Source: Maniola hyperantus
Lineage: Eukaryota; Arthropoda; Insecta; Lepidoptera; Nymphalidae
Reading direction: 5' to 3'
Assembly (NCBI RefSeq): GCF_902806685.2
Contig: NC_048555.1
Coordinates: 10,292,001-10,356,000 of the forward strand
Length of the DNA: 64,000 nt
The position numbers and the translations under genes were made by a program. Of this stretch, positions 54,735-64,000 are shown one piece after another (the stretch's first letter is position 1; each line of letters starts with the position of its first letter). The notes under the pieces were generated by a model. The model ran no database searches. It saw only the letters and a program-made list of their open reading frames with translations, and was not told the DNA's origin.

Positions 54735-55470
54735 TATTAGTTACTTTAACGGTGAAGGAAAACATCGTGAGAAAATCTGCATGCCTGTGAGTTCTAAATA
54801 ATGTACAAAGGTGTGTGAAGTCTGCCAAACTGCACTTGGATGGTGGCGTAAACTATGACCTTAAACCTTTTCTCATTCTGAGGGGAGACCCGTGCTCTGC
54901 CCCCCTAGCATGGGCAGGAGACAAAAATTGTATCCCCCAATTATATCCACTGACGAGGGATAAAATTTACTTGTCCACCTCTCAAAGCACGGCAACAGGG
55001 GAGAGGAGAAGTTTATCCCTAATTCGGGGACAATTTTATCCTCGACATTAGACGTGGGTTTAAGTTTATTCTCATAGAACTTAAAAATCAAAACATGTCT
55101 CGCGGTACCTGTTGGGTTTAGGTTAAGTTTGGGTTGTGTTTGGGTTATGTTTGGGTTGTGTTTGTGTTGTGTTTGGGTTATGTTTGGAATATGGTTGGGA
55201 ACCCCAACATAAACCCAACATAGGTCCCAAATACCAATTACCATTAACCCAATAAAGGTAAACGAAAAGATCCAAAAACCGAAAAGTCCCCCGTTTTATT
55301 CACTGTGGATAATTATATCCACCCGTGAGCCCATGCTCGGAGAGTGGATAAAGCTGTCGGAGGGGATAAAGATTTTATCCTTTCCCCGGGGAGAAAATTA
55401 TATCCCCGCCCATGCTAACCCTGCAGGAGTGGGTCGATTACGAGTTGATGATGATGATGATGATGATAAT
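54735..55470 (+). mobile_element. SINE with (GAT)n tail, split by a MITE
   Basis: The SINE body 54735-54900 ('ctttaacggtgaaggaaaac' to 'gacccgtgctctgc') resumes at 55425 ('ggagtgggtcgattacgagt') and ends in a (GAT)n tail. The interruption is the element at 54904-55422. Confidence 0.7.
54904..55422. mobile_element. MITE with CTAGCATGGGC ends inserted in a SINE
   Basis: Left 'ctagcatgggcagg' and right 'cccgcccatgctaa' are inverted repeats, with 'aattgtatccccc' and 'aaaattatatccccg' following inward. The centre has a 'gggttgtgttt' type short repeat (55130-55195) and partially complementary 'aacataaaccc'. Confidence 0.65.
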
Positions 55471-55569
55471 ATTTATCGTCCTGTAATTAGTTAGTAGTTA
55501 CTTACATCGAGTTATAAATACAGATTGTACAAATTTTTAACTCAATCAGATGAACGATGTGCGATTTTT

Positions 55570-55906
55570 TTTTATTCAGATACAAGTTCGCTCTTGACTG
55601 CAATCTCAGCTGGTGGTAAGTGATGATGCAGTCTAAGGTGGGAGCGGGTTAACCTGAAAGGGCAGTTTTTGTTAAACCCATGCCCCTTTGGTTTCTACGC
55701 GGCAACGTACCGGAACGCTAAATCACATGGCAGCACGGCTTTGCCGGTAGGGTAGCCGTGGCTAGTTAACAGTGGTAACTAGCCACGGCTGAAGCCTCCC
55801 ACCAGACCAGACCAGAAATTTAGAAATTATAAAATTCCTTACCCCTGCCAGGAATCGAACCCGGGACCTCCCACTAATAAGACCACTGTGCCAGGGAGGT
55901 CGTCAA
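55570..55906 (-). mobile_element. SINE family B, full length, reverse
   Basis: 'gatacaagttcgctcttgac' to 'ctgtgccagggaggtc'. B box 'caggaatcgaacccgggacc'. Reverse of 33172-33495 with a small duplication around 'ccgtggctagttaac'. Confidence 0.85.
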
Positions 55907-55949
55907 CAGAAGATATAGAATAGACACAATTTTTTATACAAAAAGATAA

Positions 55950-56035
55950 TTCATCATCATCATCATTATCAACCGACTTCCACTGCTAGCCAGAGGGGGC
56001 GACAGGCTCAACCTTTATCGGTTTTTCGAACTAAA
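55950..56035 (-). repeat. LINE 3'-tail fragment
   Basis: 'catcatcatcattatcaacc' and 'tatcggtttttcgaacta' match the ends of the 1075-1345 LINE tail. The middle is lost. Confidence 0.5.
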
Positions 56036-56069
56036 CAGATAATTAAGAACAAAATAACAATTTACGTAT

Positions 56070-56229
56070 AGTATACGACAGGTCGAGATGGCAATCGGGG
56101 TATGAGGCGGCGGGACGCCCCGTACACCCGCACGTTACCCGCGCTCGCATGCACCGGGTTAGCGCGGGGGCTGTGCGTGTATGCAGGACTTTCCCTCCCT
56201 GATTGCCATCTCGACCTGTTGCGTACAAT
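56070..56229. mobile_element. Palindromic MITE, family A
   Basis: 'gtatacgacaggtcgagatg' to 'ccatctcgacctgttgcgta'. Complete. Confidence 0.8.
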
Positions 56230-56235
56230 AAGTAT

Positions 56236-57178
56236 CTACACTAATATTATAAAGAGGAAAACTTTGTTTGTTTGTTTGTTTGTTTGTTTGTTTGTTTGTT
56301 TGTTTGTACTGAATAGGCTCAAAAACTACTGGACCGATTTTAAAAATTCTTTCACCATTCGAAAGCTACATTATCCACGAGTAACATAGGCTATATTTTA
56401 TTTTGGAAAAAAATAGGGTTCCGTAAGATATTTGGGTTTTTCGGACACAAGGTGTAAAAAATCAACCAGAAAAGTTACTTATTTTGCGTACGCTGCCTAA
56501 ACTATAAAAGATAGAACCATAAAATGTTCTAATTAATTGTAGATCTTATAAATATCTACAAAAAAGTCCGCGACACACTATACCTATCTATGTCGAGTGA
56601 GGCACAGCAACCATTTTTTTATTTAAAAATCTTGAATTTTTTTTTGGACTACATTTAAACGCGTTTATTTTACTCATGCTATTAATCCTTATCAAAATAA
56701 ATGATTTCATCACTAAGAACAGTTTATGGAGATAATATTTGGTCTTTGAATGATTAAAATTGGACGTTTGGTTTTGAAGTTATGGCGAAATTAAAATATT
56801 ACGATTTCTGCTGCACGGCCCGTTGTATTATCTACACTAATATTATAAAGAGGAAAACTTTGTTTGTTTGTTTGTTTGTTTGTTTGTTTGTACTGAATAG
56901 GCTCAAAAACTACTGGACCGATTTTAAAAATTCTTTCACCAGTAGAAAGCTACATTATTCCTGAGTGACATAGGCTATACGGGATCTTTATCTTTATATT
57001 ATATAAAGAGGTAATGTCGTTAAGTTTGTTTGTAGGGGGTAATCTTTAGAACTACTGAACCGATTTTAAAAATTCTTTCACCAGTAGAAAGCTACATTAT
57101 TCCTGAGTGACATAGGCTATACGGGATCTTTAAAAACCTAAATCTACGCGGGCGAAGCCGCGGGGATCAGCTAGTTTA
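56236..57178 (+). repeat. Helitron-like repeats with (TTTG)n, two copies
   Basis: 56236-56410 and 56833-57178 share 'ctacactaatattataaaga', a (TTTG)n tract, 'ggctcaaaaactactggacc' and 'tttcacca' type blocks. The second ends 'gcggggatcagctagttt' and contains an internal duplication ('gtagaaagctacattattcc' twice). Confidence 0.75.
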
Positions 57179-57836
57179 TTATAATTTGAAAATAGAACTG
57201 CCATTCAAAGTTGTTTTAATGGAAGATCAAAAGCAGAATGTACTTACTATCAAAAGGTTTCAACCCTTTTACTTTATTTAGGACAGCAATATGAAGAAAC
57301 TTTATCATCAGTGATGCTTACCACAATAATATAATCCCTTAAATAGGTATCTAACGCTCAAAAGGAATAATTGCGGTTCCTTCTAAAGTTTATAATTTTT
57401 GCGCTTGCAAGCTGTTTGCAGTTTTTAACTAAAATATTGTATGAACTTTTATTTAAACTTCGAAGTGTCTTTTAATTTAAAAATAGCTCTTTAATTTATG
57501 GAAAATTTCAAAAGCGGTAAAATAAGAATATCAGGTGGCACGGCAGTGCCCTCGCCAAGACGAGCCAAACTAAAGGACGGGTTTGATTTAGGTACAGGTA
57601 ACTTTACTTTCATGGAATCATAATTTTAAGTTTAAATAAATTAATTGAAAGCAATTGACCAGTAGGTTAGTACCAGGTAATTATTCTATGAAATCATAAT
57701 ACGCCATACGGCAATATCAAGAACAGCGCAATAATTTTAAGCAATTTTATAAATATTAATAGATACGAATCTGCAAAATGAATAAGTATATTTCATATGA
57801 ATACAGCCTAATATGTTAGCTCCAAAAATAATAGAT

Positions 57837-57925
57837 ATAGTCCGCGACAGATTGAGATGACAATCGGGGAGGAAACGCTCCGCACACCCGGACAGCCTCC
57901 GTGCTAACCCCGTGCGGGCGATAAT
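57837..57925. mobile_element. Palindromic MITE, family A, left half
   Basis: 'tagtccgcgacagattgaga' to 'ccgtgcgggcgat'. Right half absent. Confidence 0.6.
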
Positions 57926-58339
57926 AATATCAGCCCCATTATCTCCTCAACTCTCAATGAGTAAGTTTTTGAGTTTACAAACAGAATCATTTCTTTGTAG
58001 TTGTCAACCGGTGGCACTTGGCATACGTCTCTACGCGTGAAACACAAGAGCAAACACAAGGCAACAACACCTCAATAATAGGTATCATATTCGCTGATAA
58101 ATAGATATAAAGTAAACATTTGCTGAACTTTCAGAATAAGTAGGTACATTAAAGCCTCAAGTGTATTTAAGTTTTTGCGTAAACAAAACTTCTACATTCA
58201 AATCAGCGTATGTAGTTATGTATGTAAATGGCAAAAAAAAGCTTATAAAATGAACCGCTATGGGACTTTTTATAAAACATAATATTGAATTTTCTAGCAA
58301 AATTTAACTCTAGAGTGTGCTCCATTTGAAGTAACATTT

Positions 58340-58500
58340 GACACTCGATTTTTACAATCCCATGGAAAGAAAAGGCAATTTCGCTCGGCTTGAGCCGAAT
58401 CTTGAGACGAAAATCGTTAAAAATTGTGAAAATCGAGAAAGGCTCGAGTCGATTTTCACTATTTTTAACGATCCCATGGAAAGGCAAGGCAATAATTTCA
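58340..58500. repeat. Local inverted/direct repeat ('atcccatggaaag')
   Basis: 'aatcccatggaaagaaaagg' and 'gatcccatggaaaggcaagg' are direct copies flanking 'aaaatcgttaaaaattgtga' and its near complement 'cactatttttaacgat'. Confidence 0.5.
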
Positions 58501-58609
58501 ACCTACTAGAAGTCTCTAACCTTAGACAGGCTAGGTTCACTTTGTCTCGAAGACCCGAGAAACATACCTACGAGCACTCCTCTCGTAGTAGTCACGAGTA
58601 GCAATAGAA

Positions 58610-58700
58610 ATACTGTGAAAATTCGTAAGATACAGCTCGCTGACAGACAGACAGACAGATGGACGGATAGCGGAGGCTTGGTAATACGGGTACAGAACCT
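58610..58700 (-). repeat. 'gttccgtacctcaaaa' family terminus, reverse
   Basis: 'cagctcgctgacagacagac' to 'gtacagaacctcaaaaa'. Short fragment. Confidence 0.45.
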
Positions 58701-58849
58701 CAAAAATACGTGACTAACGATTCATTCCGTAATGTGCTATCAGTTTTAAGCCTATTTTGGATTTATTTAAAGCGATTTTGTAATACTTTGCTACGATGCT
58801 ACGTAGAAGTAACTGCCATGTTTCCGCATGCTGAATTTATAATATTATA

Positions 58850-59257
58850 GAGAAACTAACTTATTCCCCCGACTCTGTCCGCGTGGACTGCACAAATTTC
58901 AAACCCCTTTTTTAACGCCTTAAAAATCCTTTCTTAGCAGATGCCTACGTCATAATAGCAATCTGCGTGCCAAGTTTCAGCCTAATCCGTCCAATAGTTC
59001 GAGCTGTGCGTTGATAGATCAGTCAGTCAGCTTTTTTTTTCATATATATAGGTAGGTGGATTCAGATTTTTAAAAATCCCGTGGGAACTCTTTGATTTTC
59101 CGGAATAAAAAGTACTTAGCCAATGTCCTTCCCCGGGATGCAAGCTGCCTACCTCTGTACCAAATTTTGTTAAAATCACTTGAACGGATGGGCTCTGAAA
59201 AGCTAGCAGACAGACAGACAGACACACTTTCGCATTTATTATATTAGTATGGATGGA
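58850..59257 (-). repeat. Helitron-like repeats of two types, reverse, adjacent
   Basis: 58855-59038 is the gacgtag type ('cttattcccccgactctgtc' to 'cagtcagctttttt'). 59045-59257 is the other type ('ggtggattcagatttttaaa' to 'tttattatattagtatgga'). Confidence 0.75.
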
Positions 59258-59429
59258 ATAATCTCTATTAATTAAATTTTTAAATAGATTCCTCATTCCA
59301 GACAAGCCATTAAACGTTTTAATAAATAACCGTAAAAAGTTATAGCTTTTAGCAACTTCCTGAAAAATATGCCTGTGGTAAACAACATATACCAAGTAAC
59401 GTGCTATTTGCAACTGTTTTGAGACCCAA

Positions 59430-59692
59430 ATATTATAAATCAGTACCCTTATTATAAATTTATTGTTTATACCCTTATTATAAATTTATTTGTTGGTTTA
59501 TTGGTTTGTTGGCTTGTCCTTCAATCAAGTCGAAACGGTGCAACGGATTGACGTGACTTTTTGCATGGATACAGATAAAGACCTGGGAGAGTGATATAGG
59601 CTACTTTTTATCCCGGAAAATAAAAGAGTTCCCTCGGGATTTTTAAAAACCTAATTCCACGCGGACGAAGTCGCGGGCATCAGCTAGTAAAA
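59430..59692 (+). repeat. Helitron-like repeat
   Basis: 'gtacccttattataaattta' duplicated at the start, 'tatcccggaaaataaaagag', ending 'gcgggcatcagctagtaa'. Confidence 0.75.
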
Positions 59693-59955
59693 GCCATAAA
59701 AACGTATTAGGACTGTTTTAGGATGTTCTTTTACGACCTTACCTGTATGTCTTCTGTATTGCACACGTACTTAGCTACATACCAAATTGTTGGAGCAAGT
59801 AAGAATGTTTCCTCAGCACGCAACCTTTGATAGGTCTACGATTAATGACAAAACAGAATATAAACGGTCTCGGGAAATATAGGAGTTTCACGGGATTTTT
59901 AAAAATCGAAATCTGTATCTATATAAATAAAAATGAATCGCCGAAATGTATGTAT

Positions 59956-60107
59956 AAGTCCGCGACAGGTTGAGATGCCAATCGGAGTATGAGGTGTTAG
60001 GATGCCCCGCACGTCAGCCGCGTTTGCCCGCACTGTGTTATCGCGGGGGCTGTGTGGATGTGCGGGGAATTCCCTCGCTGAATGCCATTTCAACCTGTCA
60101 CGTACTT
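59956..60107. mobile_element. Palindromic MITE, family A
   Basis: 'agtccgcgacaggttgagat' to 'catttcaacctgtcacgtac'. Complete. Confidence 0.8.
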
Positions 60108-61072
60108 ATAACTTCCGACGACTGCACCAAATTGGATAAAATATACCTATTTTCTTTTTTTGTAGGAGGTTCAAGTATGAAAGATTTTTTTGGAAAATCC
60201 ACGGAAAAAGACAGTTTCCGCGGGACGCGGACGAAGACTGCTTCTCTTGAAACCTACTATTGTAGACTGAAACTCATAATTTCACGATTTATAAGTACTT
60301 AAAGTTTAAATTTTCCCTGTGTGCTGTGAATCTGAATTATATTTATTTCATTAACTAGGTACTTCGCAATAAGTTATCCCTATTTATATACGTACGAATT
60401 ACGATATACCTACCTAATTGGATTAATTTTAGGGGCGTGTCTAGTACCTATAGCTATAGATTTAAGTTAATTAAAATGTCTTTCACAGCTGCACGTAGGA
60501 TTAAAGGGTGAGGTCAGGAGTTCAGGACTCAGGCGTATCAGTATAAAATAAAACAGACTACAGAAAAATAATTGATAATATAGCCTTAGGGACTTAGGGA
60601 GGTTACTACATTAAACCAATCGACAGAGATCGATAGTAGAACAAGATTCGTCAACGTAGATCCGTAGGAAATCTTATTTTACAATAGGTAGGTACATATT
60701 ATTTGCAACTGCACAAAGTTGGCCCACTCATTGCAAAACACTTATGCTTATATAATAATAGCCAACAATAACACGAGTACGCAATACTGGAATGTAAGAA
60801 TAGGTAGGTACCTACGCCTATTCAATCGTGATATCTAAGCCGTTTCGTAAATACCTAAAGAAAATTAGGATTTTAGATAGGATTTCGTTTCGTTTACGAT
60901 ATTTACTCCAAGCAAGCTACAAATTAGTAATTTTTTAATACATTTTTTTCGATATTCATCTTTTAGTTTTATCCTCTTATTACCGATGTCAGTTATTTAG
61001 CTGAACATACTGTCATCTGAATGATCGATTCGATATTGATCGATTCCTTCGGATTTTATTACCGACAGATAT

Positions 61073-61245
61073 GGTACGATTACACCTACCGAGTAGTGAA
61101 GCGAGACAGTAAAATGTCACTCGGCCGAGACAGTGCTGTGGCTGAGAAATTGCGGCGAAATTGCACTCGTTAAAGTGTTTATACCAACCAAGTACTCGGC
61201 CGAGGACACTGACTCGCCACTGTACTCGTTAGGTGTAATCGTACC
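61073..61245. mobile_element. 173-bp MITE with GGTACGATTACACCTA ends
   Basis: Left 'ggtacgattacaccta' and right 'taggtgtaatcgtacc' are perfect inverted repeats. The interior 'cactcggccgagacagt' and 'gtactcggccgagga' is also self-complementary. Confidence 0.75.
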
Positions 61246-61294
61246 AATAGATTTTGTTGATTAAAAAGAGCTTGATAACAATAAGTCTGGCGTA

Positions 61295-61560
61295 GTAATG
61301 AGAGCTATAGGCAGTGGGAGGTCTGGGACTCAATTTCCAGCAGGCCCTAATTGAAAATTAATAATTTCTAAATTAAAATAAGGTTAGGCTAAGCTACCAC
61401 CCTACCGTCAAAGCCATGTGCCACCAAGCGATTTATAAGCGCGTTCCATTACGAATTACGATGCCGCGTAGAAACCGATAGAGTAAATTGGTTTACCTAC
61501 CAAACTGACATACTATTTTCAGATTAGCCCGTTTCCATCTTAGACTCTTGATCACTTTCC
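61295..61560 (+). mobile_element. SINE family B, degraded
   Basis: 'gggaggtctgggactcaatt', 'taccaccctaccgtcaaagc', 'gcgatttataagcgcgttcc' and 'tagcccgtttccatcttaga' follow the SINE B order with many changes. Confidence 0.6.
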
Positions 61561-61726
61561 ACAACATGACATCTTTCATGACAGCATATCATAAAACTGA
61601 ATGACGTATCCAATACCCTTACGGGACGTTTCAGCATGGCGTCGAGCTATAAAAAACTGTGACGTCACAATTAATTGATGGTTTTAGCTGCACATGCTGC
61701 ACATTTAACTGCAAAATTATTATTTT

Positions 61727-62215
61727 TAGGGTTCCGTACCTCAAAAGGAAAAACGGAACCCTTATAGGATCACTTTGTTGTCTGTCTGTCTGTCGGTCTG
61801 TCAAGAAACCTACAGGGTACTTCCCGTTGATCTAGAATCATGAAATTTGGCAGGTAGGTAGGTCTTATAGCAGATATTCGGGGAAAAATCTGAAAACTGT
61901 AAATTTGTGGTTACATCACAAAAAAAAAATTAAATTGTGGTCATGAACTAATAATTAGTGTTTTCAATTATCGAAGTAAGATAACTATCAAGTGTACCTA
62001 TTATATGAAAGGTACCGCGAAAGTCTGTCTGTCTGTCTGCTAGCTTTTCATGGCCCATCCGTTCAACCAATTTTAACGAAATTTAGCACACAGATAGCTT
62101 GCACCCTGGCGAAGGATATAGGATATACTTTTTATGCCGGAAAATCGAAGAACTCCCACAGGATTTTTAAAAACCTAAATCCATGTGGACGAAGTCGCGG
62201 GCATCATCTAGTATT
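61727..62215 (+). repeat. 'gttccgtacctcaaaa' repeat followed by a Helitron-like repeat
   Basis: 61727-62010 is the first family, cut at 'gaaaggtac'. 62020-62215 is Helitron-like from 'cgaaagtctgtctgtctgtc' to 'cgggcatcatctagta'. Confidence 0.75.
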
Positions 62216-62394
62216 AGATAGTGAAGCACTGTGTGATGCTGATGTGTCAATATCACTTGATGATAAGCAACCTTCAACCAATAGACGATCAATTATTAGC
62301 CCCTCATTATGATCTTTAGGCACCAATATGGCGGTTCAACTCGCGTGACGGTGCCATCTAGAATCCATCATATAATTAAAACTTTAATTACATC

Positions 62395-62590
62395 ACCATC
62401 TCAATCCATCGCCAGCCCACTACTGATTACGGCTTTACTCTCAGACGAAGAGCTTAGACCTTGGGTTTCTTCCACGCTGGCCAAGTGCGGTTTGGCAGAT
62501 TTCACACACCTTTGAGAACATCATGGACAACTCTCAGGTATGTAAGTTTTCTCACGATGTTTTCCTTTGATTTTGATGACAAGTGACATC
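62395..62590 (-). mobile_element. SINE with (GAT)n-type tail, reverse, head missing
   Basis: 'catctcaatccatcgccagc' to 'ctcacgatgttttcctttga'. Confidence 0.6.
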
Positions 62591-62599
62591 AATTGCTTG

Positions 62600-63248
62600 A
62601 AAACATAAATGAAGAAAACAAAAGGTTAGAATCAGAAGGTAATGTACAAGATGTTATGGAAATTCAGTAACTGTTACTGAGCAAGAGCATGGTTATTAAT
62701 TAATGTTAAACGAAATAGAACATAAAATAAACTAAAATGATTTATTACGAGCAAAAAAATATACCCAAATCACCAAAATTTGAGGTCACATGAACTGACA
62801 GAAAAATATTGGATGGCTGCTCGCTTTACGCTACGCAGTAACGTACATAGAATATTTTAACAACACATCAGCAATGCACACATAGGTACATTGAATAATT
62901 TGGTACACTTCAAAATTGATCACTTGATCAATATGCCTGACAGAATCTGCTGTTGCGATAAGGGTGATCTCTTTCCAAAGAACGATCGTGTAGATCGATA
63001 GATCTAGATGGAGGTCTTAGAATGGAATAAATAAATTTTATCAATCTCTCACCAATTACGCCTATAAGGTTCGATATTAGGGAAGCTTTTAAGTTTTTTT
63101 TACCTACGTTGTTATATTATTATACCCAAGAGTTTTAAAATGTGTTTTGCAATGTATTTATGAATACCCAGACTTGTAAAAAATTGTCATTTTGCATCTC
63201 TCTGTTGCAGTATCTAGAGTGTAGATAAGAATCAGAGTTAGGTACAGG
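62600..63248. other. Intergenic stretch, no gene seen
   Basis: AT-rich, with only short ORFs and no recognised repeat or RNA. Confidence 0.45.
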
Positions 63249-63312
63249 CGGCAGAAAATAATGTAGGTACATCGACCTTTAGAAGGAGATAGCGGATTTG
63301 TAGAGCATTGCA
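63249..63312. mobile_element. Palindromic MITE, family B, left fragment
   Basis: 'ggcggcagaaaataatgtag' to 'ggatttgtagagcattg'. Right arm missing. Confidence 0.6.
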
Positions 63313-64000
63313 ATGCAATGGAGCCATGCATTTCTTCCGACCCGAAAAGGACACAACTTTTTCCATCCTAACATTATCCAGCCAAAGTTGGGTCGACCTA
63401 GGTGAGTATGGGTAAATTCCGAATTAAAATTTATTTTACTTATTATTCGAACTTTACTCAAAACGTTTGGGCAATACTAAATATACCCGTGTAAACCTAG
63501 GTTTACTACATCTTCTAGCATTATCCGTAACATATACATGCATTTATGAAACCGTTACAGGCCACAGCTTTGTAGAGTTCCTTTATGCTATATTTTTCTA
63601 ATATTCGTACAACGCACACAATCTTAGCTTACAAGGCTACAAGGTTAATGTACAGACAATAATATACGCTTTCACTTATATGAGTCTGTCTTTTATTTTG
63701 TGTAGGTACGTACATTTGTACAGATATGTGGCGTAATACAATTTGGAAGGCATACCTTCAGAAATAGCTCGACATTACGGTTCCATGTGGTTTGATAATA
63801 TTAGGCATATTGCGTTAGGAGATAGCCTTTGTGTCGTTTACTACACATAAAATAACATTAAAGATATAATATGTCTCCATAAAATTGTAAATACCTATTA
63901 TAATCTAACGATTACAATCTAAATGTATCTATCTCGCGAGATTGTAAAAAAATTGTAAGCCGTAACATGCCTACTGCTTACAATTTCACGACTGTAATGT
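63313..64000. other. Terminal intergenic stretch, no gene seen
   Basis: No coding homology or clear repeat recognised. The sequence 63865-64000 is AT-rich with several 'ttgtaa' type words. Confidence 0.4.

Noticed and set aside
56260..56310. (TTTG)n microsatellite as an independent feature
   Set aside because: It is part of the Helitron-like repeat, recurring at the same internal position at 56860-56890.

Overview
The window is eukaryotic and almost certainly from a lepidopteran insect (butterfly or moth). The evidence is AT-rich DNA, genes split into short phase-consistent exons with GT/AG introns, and a dense load of repeats typical of Lepidoptera: Helitron-like elements carrying a 'gacttcgtccgcg' core, tRNA-derived SINEs with (GAT)n tails, palindromic MITEs, and 'acctacct' tracts. 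The order is inferred from repeat style and protein similarity; no search was run.

Layout. 1-5.3 kb holds repeats and one weak minus-strand ORF. 5.6-14.8 kb (+) is a complete 11-exon BBS2 gene (714 aa), a BBSome subunit. Its sixth intron holds a young LTR retrotransposon with two 271-bp LTRs that I read as identical. Its eighth intron holds a complete intronless SAE1/Aos1 gene (SUMO-activating enzyme subunit 1) on the same strand. 16.0-37.0 kb (-) is a complete 9-exon ORC1 gene (844 aa). It has a roughly 1.2-kb tandem array made from the tail of its own seventh exon, decayed copies of its last exon in the 3' UTR, and a 13.9-kb second intron. That intron hosts an intact P-element/THAP9-type transposase gene (872 aa) on the opposite strand. 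37.5-42.4 kb (+) is a complete 4-exon AATF/Che-1 gene (604 aa), head-to-head with ORC1. 44.3-50.0 kb is a Polinton/Maverick-type element with 5'-AG ends, a 6-bp target duplication and about 160-bp terminal inverted repeats. It encodes a packaging-type ATPase, an uncharacterised conserved protein and the start of a third ORF cut by a 200-N gap. 50-64 kb is repeat-rich and intergenic, with no recognisable coding gene and one candidate orphan 5' exon near 53.5 kb.

The five conserved genes are housekeeping functions: ciliary trafficking, SUMO activation, replication licensing, rRNA processing/transcription, plus one transposase-derived gene. Gene-level links are a convergent BBS2/ORC1 pair with facing poly(A) signals 26 bp apart, a divergent ORC1/AATF promoter of about 570 bp, and two nested genes. 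The most unusual signals are the ORC1 exon-tail array, the Polinton with hairpin-forming termini, and the intact THAP9-like gene with a fold-back relative about 1 kb downstream.
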